Numbered from the stretch's first letter, positions 1 through 8,880 are shown. The stretch: DNA of 64,000 bases from Bacteroides ndongoniae (GCF_900108345.1 NZ_FNVV01000014.1:310001-374000), one strand, 5' to 3'. Numbers and translations are program-made. Notes: generated from the sequence alone by a model not told the origin.

Positions 1-1320
1 TATGCTAAACAGCTGAAGACAAAGAGGAAGAGTATTGCATAATTCACTGATTTTTAGTAAATTAGAAGTATTTCACCACTTTTAATTATGACTAAAGAAT
101 CACTCCTTATGCAATACCAATCCGAGTGCAGAAACGCTCTCGAATCAGCTGTAAATATAAGCAAATCTTTTCAGAAAGTATTCATGGATGCAATGAAATT
201 ATTCATGGCTATACCTGACCGCATCAATTTCCTGCAAATGGGACGATATGGATGTTTCTCGGAACAGACATACCGCAACAATTTTGAGAATGATGACTTT
301 GACTGGTTTTCCTTCAATGAAGCCATCATCAGAGAACACCTTAAAGGCTGTCGCAAGGCAATAGCCATTGATCCGTCTTTCATTCCAAAATCCGGCAGCA
401 AAACACCGTGGATTGGCTATTTCTGGTCCGGTTGTGCCGGCGAATACAAACGCGGACTGGAGATAACCGGTATTGGAGTTATAGACGTTGACAACCATGA
501 ATGTATGACTTTGGCCTCTGTACAGACACCTGACAACACAACGCTGGAAAGCCGCGGGAAGAATCTTGTAGACTGGTACAGTTCTTACCTTATCAGCATA
601 CAGGAACATCTGAAACGGATTTCCGACACTGTCGTATGTGATGCGTTCTTTTCAAAGGCAACTTTCATCAAACCATTATGCGAGAACGGATTCCACGTTA
701 TAAGCCGTTTCAGAAATGATGCAGCGTTGTTTTATCCCACCTTAGAAAATGGGACAGGAAAACGCGGACGTCCAAAATTGTATGACGGAAAGATTGACTT
801 TGAATATCTGGACATTACAAGATGTACCGAATACAAAGTAAACAAGGGTAAACTTTACGGACTGAAAGCATACTCCAAAGCACTCAAACGCTTTGTGAGC
901 CTGGCTGTATGGTATCCCATGGATGGAAGAACGGACAAATGGCAGCTGTATTTCTCTACAAACGAAATACAGAACGCACAGGATGTACTGGACTTTTACA
1001 GGACACGTTTCCAACTCGAATTCTGCTTTCGGGATGCCAAGCAACATGCAGGAATAACAAACTGTCAGTCTACAGACTTCAGGAAACTGGCATTCCACTT
1101 TAATGCATCACTTGCAGCGATAAACCTCGCCAAGGCTGCCTGTAAGAAGATGGGAATAAAATATTCCATATCATCATGCAAGTCAGTCATACACAATGCT
1201 TACATGCTTGAACGATTTATTTGCGTGTCTGGGATTGAACCAAACACGCAATTAATTGACAAACTTTTCAAAGAACTCATTTTATTTACTGCCAGAGCCG
1301 CTTAGGCTAGGCTAATTTTT
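1..1320 (+). mobile_element. IS4-family insertion sequence, left end possibly outside the window
   Basis: A single intact transposase gene occupies nearly all of this segment, as in a simple insertion sequence. I could not pair terminal inverted repeats with confidence: the left end may lie before base 1, and the right end probably lies in the short stretch between the transposase stop and the uxaB start. Boundaries are therefore approximate. Confidence 0.45.
88..1305 (+). CDS. IS4-family DDE transposase
   Basis: This 405-residue protein should cut and paste its own element by DDE chemistry. Candidate catalytic aspartates are D95 (in AIDPSF) and D185 (in VVCDAFFS). The C-terminal part carries an exact Y-x2-R-x3-E-x6-K signature (Y304, R307, E311, K318), the hallmark of the IS4 group, so E311 is the third acidic residue. 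The frame is open from start to stop with no internal lesion, so the enzyme may be active. It lies about 55 bp upstream of uxaB in the same direction and could separate uxaB from its original promoter or operon partners. Family assignment is strong; I do not name the specific IS. Confidence 0.9.
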   Translation: MTKESLLMQYQSECRNALESAVNISKSFQKVFMDAMKLFMAIPDRINFLQMGRYGCFSEQTYRNNFENDDFDWFSFNEAIIREHLKGCRKAIAIDPSFIPKSGSKTPWIGYFWSGCAGEYKRGLEITGIGVIDVDNHECMTLASVQTPDNTTLESRGKNLVDWYSSYLISIQEHLKRISDTVVCDAFFSKATFIKPLCENGFHVISRFRNDAALFYPTLENGTGKRGRPKLYDGKIDFEYLDITRCTEYKVNKGKLYGLKAYSKALKRFVSLAVWYPMDGRTDKWQLYFSTNEIQNAQDVLDFYRTRFQLEFCFRDAKQHAGITNCQSTDFRKLAFHFNASLAAINLAKAACKKMGIKYSISSCKSVIHNAYMLERFICVSGIEPNTQLIDKLFKELILFTARAA

Positions 1321-1360
1321 AACGAACTATTGATAAGTATAACCAATAAAATTTTAAAAA

Positions 1361-2839
1361 ATGAAAGCACTGAACAAACTTACAGCCCCCAAAGCGGTGG
1401 CACCGGAAAGAATTATCCAGTTTGGCGAAGGAAACTTCCTCCGTGCCTTTGTGGATTGGATTGTTTATAATATGAATCAGAAGACTGACTTTAACAGTAG
1501 TGTAGTTGTAGTTCAGCCGATAGAGAAAGGTATGGTAGAATGGCTGAACGGGCAAGACTGTCTGTATCATGTTAATCTGCAAGGACGTCTGAACGGTAAT
1601 GCTGTGAATACGCTGACCCGTATCGATTGTATCAGTCGTGCTTTGAATCCCTATACACAGAATGCTGCATTCATGGCATTGGCCGACCAGCCGGATATTC
1701 GTTTCGTTATTTCCAATACTACAGAGGCTGGTATTGCTTTCGATCCGAGCTGTAAGTTGAGTGACGCGCCCGCATCTTCCTATCCGGGAAAGCTGACCCA
1801 GTTGCTGTACCGTCGTTTCAAGACATTTAAAGGAGATACGGATAAAGGCTTGATTATCATGCCGTGCGAGCTGATATTCCTGAACGGGCATCATCTGAAA
1901 GAGTGTATCTACCAGTATATTGATTTGTGGAAAGAAGATTTGGGTGCCGATTATGAGAAGTTTAAGACTTGGTTTACTAAATACTGCTATGTATGTGCTA
2001 CTTTGGTAGACCGTATTGTGCCGGGATTCCCTCGCAAAGAGATTGCACAGATTCAGAAGAAGATCTGCTATGAGGATAATCTGGTGGTGCAGGCCGAAAT
2101 TTTCCATTTGTGGGTAATTGAAGCTGCCGAGAACTTGTCTTTGCGTCAGTTGGCTAATGAATTCCCGGTAGACAAAGCTGGTCTGAACGTATTGTTTGTG
2201 AAGTCGGAAGCTCCGTATCATGAAAGAAAGGTGACTTTGCTGAACGGACCTCATACAGTGCTTTCGCCGGTGGCTTATCTTAGTGGAGTAGACATTGTCC
2301 GTGATGCATGCAATCATCCGGTTATCGGTAAGTATATTCATAAGGTACAATTTGATGAATTGATGCAAACGCTGAACCTGCCGATGAATGAGTTGAAACA
2401 GTTTGCAGCTGATGTGTTGGAACGCTTCAACAATCCTTATGTTGACCACCAGGTAACCAGCATTATGCTGAATTCTTTCCCGAAATATCAGACACGCGAC
2501 CTGCCGGGATTGAAAGTCTACCTGGAACGTAAGGGCGAATTGCCTAAGGGACTGGTATTGGGATTGGCTGCCATCACTACTTATTATAAAGGTGGTGTTC
2601 GTGCAGACGGTAAGGAGATTGTTCCTAACGATGCTCCTGAAATCATGCAACTGCTGAAAGATCTGTGGGCTACCGGTGATACAAGAAAAGTGGCTGAAGG
2701 AGTCTTGGCTGCCAAGGATTTGATCTGGAAAGAACATGGCGACCTGAATACTATTCCGGGACTGACAGACATGCTGACCGACTTCTTGAATTCAATTCAG
2801 GAAAAAGGCATGTTGGAAACTGTAAAGGGAATCCTTTAA
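1361..2839 (+). CDS. uxaB: Tagaturonate reductase (altronate oxidoreductase)
   Basis: Predicted cytosolic NAD-dependent enzyme that interconverts D-tagaturonate and D-altronate in galacturonate catabolism. The 492-residue length fits the family. An N-terminal Rossmann segment (around IIQFGEGNFLRAF, residues 18-30) is followed by the C-terminal domain of long-chain polyol dehydrogenases. The family's K-x4-N-x2-H active-site pattern is visible in RKVTLLNGPHTV near residue 290. An IS4 element lies directly upstream, and no other uronate gene is in view, so the gene may be separated from its usual uxa partners. It ends at a strong bidirectional terminator. A related mannitol- or fructuronate-type activity is the main alternative. 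Confidence 0.9.
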   Translation: MKALNKLTAPKAVAPERIIQFGEGNFLRAFVDWIVYNMNQKTDFNSSVVVVQPIEKGMVEWLNGQDCLYHVNLQGRLNGNAVNTLTRIDCISRALNPYTQNAAFMALADQPDIRFVISNTTEAGIAFDPSCKLSDAPASSYPGKLTQLLYRRFKTFKGDTDKGLIIMPCELIFLNGHHLKECIYQYIDLWKEDLGADYEKFKTWFTKYCYVCATLVDRIVPGFPRKEIAQIQKKICYEDNLVVQAEIFHLWVIEAAENLSLRQLANEFPVDKAGLNVLFVKSEAPYHERKVTLLNGPHTVLSPVAYLSGVDIVRDACNHPVIGKYIHKVQFDELMQTLNLPMNELKQFAADVLERFNNPYVDHQVTSIMLNSFPKYQTRDLPGLKVYLERKGELPKGLVLGLAAITTYYKGGVRADGKEIVPNDAPEIMQLLKDLWATGDTRKVAEGVLAAKDLIWKEHGDLNTIPGLTDMLTDFLNSIQEKGMLETVKGIL

Positions 2840-2894
2840 GATTGGAATTTGTATCTGGGAAGGATGAAGTCCTGACAGAGAAAACGATAAAAAA

Positions 2895-2924
2895 GAAACG
2901 GCCGAATGTTTATTCGGCCGTTTC
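2895..2924. terminator. Bidirectional terminator between uxaB and the FHA gene
   Basis: A perfect 13-bp inverted repeat (arms GAAACGGCCGAAT and its complement, 4-base loop) sits between two convergent genes. A-rich sequence precedes it and T-rich sequence follows it, so it can stop transcription from both sides. It overlaps the last codons of the FHA gene. Confidence 0.9.
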
Positions 2925-3443
2925 TTTTGCTGTATGAAGAATGAAGGTCGTTGCTCCAATGGTGACTATGGCGCCGTCTTCGATGCGGATGCGGTCTTTG
3001 TCGCCCAATATCTCATTGTTCAGAAAAGTCCCTGTCAGACTGGGGGCATCGCGTAGGGTATAGATGAGTTGTCCCTGCTTGTTGCGTTTTACATTAATGA
3101 TGCAGTGGATACGGTCCATGCTCATGTCCGAAGTTTCGATGGGAGTATTGATATTGGTGCCTACACAGCGGCGTCCTATTGTGTTGTCGCCTTCTTGCAA
3201 AGGAAGTACCTGCTTGAATCCGAATACGTTTTCAATGACGGTAATGTTGCCAAAGGATTCAACAAAATCGTTTTCGCTCATTTTCTCTTCTTTACGGGGG
3301 AGCTTGGTAGGTGTTTTACCTAAGCGGATGCTGAATTGCTTTTTGCATTGGTCGCAGATAAAAACAAGCGACTGGCCTTCGCTGTATTTGGTTTCATCGA
3401 AGGTCAGATAGTTTTCGCATTTCGGGCAACGAACTCGTTTCAT
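2910..3443 (-). CDS. Zinc-ribbon and FHA-domain protein
   Basis: A small cytosolic protein of about 177 residues. It opens with a zinc ribbon (CPKC near residue 5, CDQC near residue 30), followed by a linker and a C-terminal forkhead-associated domain with the typical GR (in NTIGRR), S-x2-H-like (MDRIHC) and TGTFLN segments. FHA domains bind phosphothreonine peptides, so a role in Ser/Thr-kinase signalling is plausible, but no kinase is in view. I chose the ATG that starts MKRVRCPKC; a longer in-frame start 63 bp upstream would add an unconserved leader and overlap the neighbouring gene. It lies directly downstream of the HU/SPOR gene on the same strand and may be cotranscribed. Confidence 0.8.
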   Translation of the reverse strand: MKRVRCPKCENYLTFDETKYSEGQSLVFICDQCKKQFSIRLGKTPTKLPRKEEKMSENDFVESFGNITVIENVFGFKQVLPLQEGDNTIGRRCVGTNINTPIETSDMSMDRIHCIINVKRNKQGQLIYTLRDAPSLTGTFLNNEILGDKDRIRIEDGAIVTIGATTFILHTAKETAE

Positions 3444-3487
3444 TTCTTTATTTCTGTATGTATATAAAAAGACTTTCTCTAAAAGAA

Positions 3488-4585
3488 TTATTTCTTTAAT
3501 ACCCATGCGCTTTGATAAGCTTCGTTTTTACGGATATTATTCAATTCCTTATAAGCTTCTTCTTCGCTGGGATGTGAGGAGATGCTGACTCTCATCTTTC
3601 CATCACCGATGATAGCTTGGGCGTCGCTGAATCCTTTTTGTTTCAGCTCTTGTGCCATGGCATGAGCATCGCTTTCTGTACCCACACTGGCTATAATGAT
3701 ATGATATCTCCGAGTGTTTGTCGAAGAAACAGCTTTGGGAGCCTCCTTGGTCTTGGGCTGAATAGCGGCCGGTTGGGTAGCGGGTTGCTCTTTCTTTATC
3801 TCCTTTACCTTTACTTCTTTTACAGCCACAGGTTTTACTGTCTTGTGGACATTACTGGAGACTTGTGCATCTCTGTTACTCTTTTTGTTGTTTTGTCCGA
3901 TGATGACAGGAGTGCTGACTACAGACTGCTTTTCTATTCTTTCGAACAGCTCCTCGGGCAGAAAACGGGCATAGCTTTCTTCTACGATTTCGGTATTTTC
4001 TACAGGTGCCGAGAGTGAGAATAATATAATAGCCATAACGATGGCGATAACGTTAGAGATGTGCGACCGTTTCAGTCTGATCTTCCACCGGGGCATGTTT
4101 CTGCGCGTAACGGCTGTATGCGGAAGTGGAATCGTCTTTTTCTCAGTTTCGCTGTTCTTTAACTTGGAGAGCTCCTGCATTTCGAAGCTTCCTAATCCAT
4201 ACAGATGAGGTGTCGTAATCTTGCTGTCGTAAGGAATGAAATCGTAAGTTCCGTGAATGGAGCAACGCAATTCTCCGATATTGGAGAGTTCGGCCTTTCC
4301 TTCTTCATGTAATGTTTCCTTCAGCATTTTTACATCGCGCTCTACCATTTTGGTTGCATCCGGAAAAGTTGTATCGTAGACAGAGGCATAAGATTGTGCC
4401 AATAATCCGTCGTTCATTGTCAGAGACGGATTGAAGCCAATGATACGGGTGGGAGGAAGGAAAAGATTCTCCTCGGCTATCCTTGTAGCAGGTATATAAT
4501 GAGTCACAAAACCACCAAAACCGGGGACTATGACACAGTCATTATCTAGTAATAATACTTCTATGTGTTTTGCTAATTCAATCAT
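3488..4585 (-). CDS. HU-CCDC81 and SPOR domain protein
   Basis: A 365-residue protein with three visible parts. The N-terminal 125 residues match the HU-CCDC81 type found in Bacteroidota (MIELAKHIEVLLLDND start, VPGFGGFV motif). A single membrane helix lies near residues 178-193 (NVIAIVMAIILFSL). A low-complexity lysine/proline linker leads to a C-terminal SPOR domain (about 290-365), which in other proteins binds denuded septal peptidoglycan. The layout implies a cytoplasmic DNA-binding-like head and a periplasmic peptidoglycan-binding tail, hence a possible link between nucleoid and division site. That role is inference from domains. A TAnnTTTG element sits almost on top of the start codon. 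Confidence 0.8.
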   Translation of the reverse strand: MIELAKHIEVLLLDNDCVIVPGFGGFVTHYIPATRIAEENLFLPPTRIIGFNPSLTMNDGLLAQSYASVYDTTFPDATKMVERDVKMLKETLHEEGKAELSNIGELRCSIHGTYDFIPYDSKITTPHLYGLGSFEMQELSKLKNSETEKKTIPLPHTAVTRRNMPRWKIRLKRSHISNVIAIVMAIILFSLSAPVENTEIVEESYARFLPEELFERIEKQSVVSTPVIIGQNNKKSNRDAQVSSNVHKTVKPVAVKEVKVKEIKKEQPATQPAAIQPKTKEAPKAVSSTNTRRYHIIIASVGTESDAHAMAQELKQKGFSDAQAIIGDGKMRVSISSHPSEEEAYKELNNIRKNEAYQSAWVLKK

Positions 4586-4589
4586 GTTA

Positions 4590-4597
4590 CAAAAATA
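4590..4597 (-). promoter_or_regulatory. -7 element of the HU/SPOR gene
   Basis: On the minus strand this reads TATTTTTG, matching the Bacteroidota -7 consensus TAnnTTTG. It ends only 5 bases before the ATG at 4585, which would make the transcript leaderless or nearly so. No convincing -33 TTTG is seen. Confidence 0.4.
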
Positions 4598-4694
4598 GTG
4601 GATTTATCGGATATAAGCCACTTCCGAGGATTTTTTCTTATCAACAAATTATAAACAAGATGGCTTTTATTGACTACTGTTGGAAAAAAATGTC

Positions 4695-4702
4695 TACTTT
4701 TG
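4695..4702 (+). promoter_or_regulatory. -7 promoter element of rfbC
   Basis: TACTTTTG matches TAnnTTTG and lies 30 bp before the chosen rfbC ATG. It also argues against the longer upstream start, which would place the promoter inside the coding region. Confidence 0.6.
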
Positions 4703-4731
4703 CATTATGTTATAAAATTATTCGGAACAAG

Positions 4732-5280
4732 ATGAATTATATTCAGACAGAAATCGACGGTGTATGGGTAATTGAGCCTAAAGTGTTCAACGATGCCCGT
4801 GGCTATTTTATGGAAGCTTTCAAGGAAGAAGAATTTAAAGCCAATGTTGGTGATGTGCATTTCATCCAGGATAACGAATCGAAATCTTTGTTCGGCGTAT
4901 TGCGTGGACTTCATTATCAGAAGGGCGAGTATAGCCAGGCGAAGCTGGTGCGTGTTATCAAGGGAAGAGTGCTGGATGTTGCAGTAGATTTGCGTCAGTC
5001 ATCTCCCACGTTTGGCAAGTATGTCAGCATAGAATTGAGCGAAGATAACAAACGTCAGTTCTTCATTCCTCGTGGTTTTGCCCATGGTTTTCTGGTATTG
5101 AGCGAAGAGGCTATTTTTACTTATAAGGTGGACAATGTTTATGCACCTCAGGCTGAAGCTTCTATCCGTTATGACGATGAGACTATCGGCATTGACTGGC
5201 CAATAGCAGCAGAGCAATTGCTTCTGTCGGAAAAAGACGGTCGTGCGGTTGCTTTTAAAGATGCCGAATATTACCTGTAA
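4732..5280 (+). CDS. rfbC: dTDP-4-dehydrorhamnose 3,5-epimerase
   Basis: Cytosolic cupin-fold epimerase of the dTDP-L-rhamnose pathway, supplying a sugar for surface polysaccharides. The 182-residue product begins MNYIQTEIDGVWVIEPKVF and shows the family landmarks FNDARGYFMEAF, the active-site region LRGLHYQ (residues 59-65, with the catalytic histidine), and FIPRGFAHGF. The frame stays open 162 bp further upstream, but a promoter element lies in that stretch and the extension is not family-like, so I use the ATG at 4732. The partner genes rfbA, B and D are not in this window, so this copy stands alone. Confidence 0.92.
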   Translation: MNYIQTEIDGVWVIEPKVFNDARGYFMEAFKEEEFKANVGDVHFIQDNESKSLFGVLRGLHYQKGEYSQAKLVRVIKGRVLDVAVDLRQSSPTFGKYVSIELSEDNKRQFFIPRGFAHGFLVLSEEAIFTYKVDNVYAPQAEASIRYDDETIGIDWPIAAEQLLLSEKDGRAVAFKDAEYYL

Positions 5281-5342
5281 TAGAGAAGAGCAGACGAGTA
5301 TATTGTTTTGTAAATAGCTTGCGAAAAAAGAGAGAGCGAGTC

Positions 5343-6140
5343 ATGGATAGAAAGGTGATCATAGGAATGTGTGTTTCTGCCGTTCTGTTTGCTTGTTGCA
5401 CCGGTAAGCCGAAAAAAGCCGCTGTGGAAGAACAGGAAGATTTAAAGGCGAAAGAAATGTTCCAGGGAATATGGCTGAGTGATGATACGGAAATTCCGTT
5501 GATGAGAGTCGATGGAGATACTGTTTATTATGCAGATCCGCAAAATGTTCCGGTGGCTTTTAAGATCGTTCATGACACGCTCTATTTATGTGGAAACAAG
5601 GTGACTGCATATAAAATCAATATGCAGACAGAAAACAGTTTCTCGTTTTATTCCCTGTCCGACGTACTTGTTAAATTGCATAAGTCGGAAAATCCGGATG
5701 ATGTTCTTGTCTTTGCTGAGCACAAGGTAGAAGTTATTCCGACAATCAGTGAGGTGATAAAAAAAGATAGCGTAGTGATGCACAAAGGCAATCGCTATCA
5801 TGGCTATGTCTATATCAATCCTTCCAAGATGAAAGTTATCCGGACTTCATACTCGGAAGATGGCATCGGAGTGGATAATGTATACTATGATAATGTGATT
5901 CACATTTGTGTATACAAAGGGAAAGAGATGCTTTATGGCGAAGATATAACTAAAAAGATGTTTGCCAGTGTACTTGCGCCTGAGATTCTGGATCAGTCCA
6001 TCCTCTCGGATATGGATTTTCTCGGGGTAAGCGAGGCTGGATACTTGTATAGAGCTGCATTGCGCATTCCCGAAAGTTCGGTATACAATGTAGTAAACCT
6101 GACAATCGGGTTTGACAACGTAGTAAAACTCTCTTTATAG
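5343..6140 (+). CDS. DUF4738-type lipoprotein
   Basis: A 265-residue protein with a lipoprotein signal: a basic start, the hydrophobic run VIIGMCVSAVLFA and a cysteine pair (ACC, residues 17-18) followed by TGK. It should be anchored to a membrane through the lipidated cysteine. The mature part contains the segments MFQGIWLSDD and GDTVYYAD that I associate with the Bacteroidota DUF4738 family; its function is unknown. A longer in-frame start at 5319 (MRKKRERV) exists, but the signal peptide is better placed from 5343. It follows rfbC by 62 bp and ends in a terminator facing the helicase gene. Confidence 0.7.
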   Translation: MDRKVIIGMCVSAVLFACCTGKPKKAAVEEQEDLKAKEMFQGIWLSDDTEIPLMRVDGDTVYYADPQNVPVAFKIVHDTLYLCGNKVTAYKINMQTENSFSFYSLSDVLVKLHKSENPDDVLVFAEHKVEVIPTISEVIKKDSVVMHKGNRYHGYVYINPSKMKVIRTSYSEDGIGVDNVYYDNVIHICVYKGKEMLYGEDITKKMFASVLAPEILDQSILSDMDFLGVSEAGYLYRAALRIPESSVYNVVNLTIGFDNVVKLSL

Positions 6141-6185
6141 GCTTTTCTTTTATTGAAAAGCCCTAAATAGGATTAAAAGGGCTTT
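6140..6185. terminator. Overlapping terminator hairpins between convergent genes
   Basis: Two overlapping inverted repeats share one arm. GGCTTTTC (6140-6147) pairs with GAAAAGCC (6155-6162), and AAAAGCCC (6156-6163) can instead pair with GGGCTTTT (6178-6185). This gives one hairpin for each direction, at the junction of the DUF4738 and helicase genes. Confidence 0.6.
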
Positions 6186-7426
6186 TTAGCTTCTTTTTTG
6201 CCGTTTCGTCTGTTGCTCTTTTTTCCTCCGCCTTTTTTGCCGTTGCCATTACGCTTGTGGTTCTCGTTGGTACGCGGCTTGTATTCGGGGGCTTCTCCTA
6301 ATGTTGCGGGGACGGGGATTTTGTAAATGTCTCTTTCTAAGAAGTTCTCAATGACTTTGAAGTTTGATTGTTCCTTCTCGCTGACGAACGTGATAGCGAC
6401 TCCATCGTTGTTGGCACGTGCGGTACGGCCGATCCGGTGTACATAGTCTTCGCAGTCGTGGGGAACATCGTAGTTGATGACCAGACGGATGTCATCAATG
6501 TCGATTCCGCGTGCTACAATGTCCGTAGCGACCAGAATGTTTATTTTTCCGGCCTTGAAGGCATACATTACTTCTTCACGCTGTGCCTGTTCCAAGTCAG
6601 AGTGCATTTCGCCAACATTCAGCTTCATGTGTTTTAATGCTTTTGTTACTTCTTTGACTTTCAGCTTGGACGAGGCGAAGATGATGACACGTTCCGGAGT
6701 CTGTTCGGCAAACAGATCGCGTATGATGCCTAATTTCTGGTTCTCATAACAGATGTAGGCTGCCTGAATGATTTTATCTGCGGGCTTCGAAACTGATAAT
6801 TTGACTTCTACCGGATTGTTGAGGATTGACTGGGCCAATTGCTGTATCTTGGCAGGCATTGTTGCCGAAAACATGATGGTTTGCCGTTCTTTGGGCAGAT
6901 ATTTTGCTATTTGCATAATATCATCGTAAAATCCCATGTCGAGCATGCGGTCGGCTTCGTCCAAAATGAAATAGGAAACCCGTGAAAGATCTACATATCC
7001 CAGACTCAGGTGGGCTATCAATCGCCCGGGGGTGGCAATAACAACATCTGCGCCTAATGTGAGGCCTTTTTTCTGCTGTTCAAAAAGAATTCCGTCATTA
7101 CCTCCGTAAACGGCTACACTTGATACCGGCATAAAATACGAAAAACCTTCCATCTGCTGGTCTATTTGCTGGGCCAGTTCGCGTGTAGGAGCCATAATGA
7201 TGCAGTTGATGGCGTCTTCGGGATGTTCTTCCTCGGAGAGTTTGTTCAGGATAGGCAATAAATATGCAGCCGTTTTTCCTGTGCCGGTTTGAGCTACGGC
7301 TATCAGGTCCTTACCGTCGAGTATGACGGGTATTGATTTCTCTTGTATCGGAGTACATTCTTCGAAGCGCATGGCTTCCAGTGCATCGAGTACTTGGTCG
7401 TTAAGTGGTAGTTCGGAAAACTTCAT
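6173..7426 (-). CDS. DEAD-box RNA helicase, RhlE type
   Basis: ATP-dependent RNA helicase of 417 residues, likely acting in ribosome assembly or mRNA decay. All core motifs are visible in order: Q motif (FEECTPIQ), Walker A AQTGTGKT, PTRELAQQ, TPGRL, DEAD (in FILDEADRM), SAT, then in the second RecA domain IIFASS, ATDIVARGIDI and HRIGRTAR. The C-terminal tail after about residue 370 is rich in Lys, Arg, Gly and Asn, a typical non-specific RNA-binding tail. A well-formed Bacteroidota promoter lies just upstream. The exact paralogue (RhlE versus another DEAD-box subfamily) cannot be fixed from sequence alone. Confidence 0.93.
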   Translation of the reverse strand: MKFSELPLNDQVLDALEAMRFEECTPIQEKSIPVILDGKDLIAVAQTGTGKTAAYLLPILNKLSEEEHPEDAINCIIMAPTRELAQQIDQQMEGFSYFMPVSSVAVYGGNDGILFEQQKKGLTLGADVVIATPGRLIAHLSLGYVDLSRVSYFILDEADRMLDMGFYDDIMQIAKYLPKERQTIMFSATMPAKIQQLAQSILNNPVEVKLSVSKPADKIIQAAYICYENQKLGIIRDLFAEQTPERVIIFASSKLKVKEVTKALKHMKLNVGEMHSDLEQAQREEVMYAFKAGKINILVATDIVARGIDIDDIRLVINYDVPHDCEDYVHRIGRTARANNDGVAITFVSEKEQSNFKVIENFLERDIYKIPVPATLGEAPEYKPRTNENHKRNGNGKKGGGKKSNRRNGKKEAKKPF

Positions 7427-7445
7427 GTTTTTGTTTTATATGGCG

Positions 7446-7476
7446 CAAAGATAGCAATTTCTATATTTATGGCAAA
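7446..7476 (-). promoter_or_regulatory. Promoter of the DEAD-box helicase gene
   Basis: Read on the minus strand, TTTG (7473-7476) is followed after 19 bp by TATCTTTG (7446-7453). This is a full match to the Bacteroidota -33/-7 pattern with correct spacing, 20 bp before the ATG. Confidence 0.75.
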
Positions 7477-7503
7477 AATAAACGGTTCGCTAATTGGGGT
7501 GTG

Positions 7504-8736
7504 TTATTTGGGCAGATCGATATAAGAATCTTTAAAACCGAGAAAATAGAGTACGCCATCCAGGCCAATCGTGTTGATGGACTGCTTGGCGTTGGCCACT
7601 ACTTTGGGTTTGGCATGAAAGGCAATACCAAGACCGGCAATGCCCAGCATGGGAAGGTCGTTGGCTCCGTCGCCCACGGCAATTGTCTGTGCGATGTCTA
7701 CTTTTTCCACCTGTGCGATGAGGCGTAAAAGCTCGGCTTTACGTTTGCCGTCTACTACATCGCCCAGATACCGTCCGGTCAGCTTTCCGTCTACGATTTC
7801 CAACTCGTTGGCATATACGTAATCTATTCCATATTTCTTTTGCAGATACTGGCCGAAATAAGTAAAACCTCCCGAGAGGATGGCTATCTTGTATCCGTAT
7901 TTCTTCAGCACAAACATCAGGCGGTCTACCCCCTCTGTGATAGGCAGGTTTTCTGCTATTTCTTGCATAACAGATTCGTCAAGTCCTTTTAGCAGAGCTA
8001 CCCGTTCACGGAAACTCTCGATGAAGTCTATTTCTCCGCGCATGGCCCGTTCGGTGATGGCTTTCACTTTGTCGCCGACACCGGCGCGTATGGCCAGTTC
8101 GTCTATAACTTCTGTTTCTATCAGTGTGGAGTCCATATCAAAACAAATAAGTCGGCGCATGCGGCGGTACATGTTGTCCAGCTGGAATGAAAAATCCATT
8201 TCCAATTCACTGGCCAGTCGCATCAGCTGTTCTTGCATGATGGTTCTGTCTTTAGGGGTACCTCGTACAGAAAACTCTATGCAGGCCCTTGTACGTGCTT
8301 CGCATTCGTTCAGGGGGATTCGTCCTGTCAGACGCTTGATGGCATCAATGTTCATTCCCTGTTCTGCCAGAATGCGGGTGACGGCTGAAATCTGTCGGGC
8401 TGATAATTTACGGCCCAGCAAAGTCAGAATATATCTGTTTTTGCCTTGCATGCTTACCCAGTCTTCATATTCCTTTGTGGTGATGGGGTAGAACCGGATG
8501 GTGACGCCTAATGAAGATGCTTTGAACAGCAGTTCTTTCATAATAAAGCCGGAATGTTGCTCTTCGGTCATGCACAAGATGCCCAGTGATAGTGTATTGT
8601 GTATGTCGGCCTGGCCGATATCCAGAATGGTTGCATCGTATTTGGCAAGAACTTCAGTGACAGAAGCCGTCAATCCGGGGCGGTCTTCACCGGTAATCCG
8701 TATCAGAATAAGTTCGGTATTCGAGGACTGTTGCAT
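7504..8736 (-). CDS. serB: Phosphoserine phosphatase with N-terminal ACT domains
   Basis: Final step of serine synthesis: hydrolysis of O-phosphoserine. The 410-residue protein has two N-terminal ACT-like regulatory repeats (about residues 8-180; ITGEDRPGLTASV opens the first), suggesting amino-acid feedback. A HAD phosphatase domain follows, with motif I CFDMDSTLIE (about residue 195), motif II LSGG and motif III VGDGANDLPML. I chose the ATG at 8736 (MQQSSNTELI), since the longer frame reads through a good -7 element at 8768-8775. It is transcribed toward the helicase but has its own promoter and a gap of about 80 bp. Confidence 0.93.
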   Translation of the reverse strand: MQQSSNTELILIRITGEDRPGLTASVTEVLAKYDATILDIGQADIHNTLSLGILCMTEEQHSGFIMKELLFKASSLGVTIRFYPITTKEYEDWVSMQGKNRYILTLLGRKLSARQISAVTRILAEQGMNIDAIKRLTGRIPLNECEARTRACIEFSVRGTPKDRTIMQEQLMRLASELEMDFSFQLDNMYRRMRRLICFDMDSTLIETEVIDELAIRAGVGDKVKAITERAMRGEIDFIESFRERVALLKGLDESVMQEIAENLPITEGVDRLMFVLKKYGYKIAILSGGFTYFGQYLQKKYGIDYVYANELEIVDGKLTGRYLGDVVDGKRKAELLRLIAQVEKVDIAQTIAVGDGANDLPMLGIAGLGIAFHAKPKVVANAKQSINTIGLDGVLYFLGFKDSYIDLPK

Positions 8737-8767
8737 AAGATATCTCTGTTTTTCGGTTATTATTCGG

Positions 8768-8775
8768 CAAAAGTA
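8768..8775 (-). promoter_or_regulatory. -7 promoter element of serB
   Basis: Minus-strand TACTTTTG (TAnnTTTG), 32 bp before the chosen serB start. No clear -33 element is visible. Confidence 0.5.
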
Positions 8776-8847
8776 AAGAAAAAACTTCCTATTTATGCTA
8801 AATAACATAAAAATATGACGTTAAAAAGTGAGTTTTTTTCTTGTTTA

Positions 8848-8880
8848 TTTGGATTTTATTTCAATAAATACCTACCTTTG
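8848..8880 (+). promoter_or_regulatory. Promoter of the redoxin-like gene
   Basis: TTTG (8848-8851), 21 bp, then TACCTTTG (8873-8880) fits the Bacteroidota consensus. It implies a transcript with a leader of about 130 nt before the ATG at 9014. In the leader, CCGAG (8954-8958) can pair with CTCGG (8984-8988), enclosing a smaller CCT/AGG stem; I recognise no known riboswitch. Confidence 0.7.
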
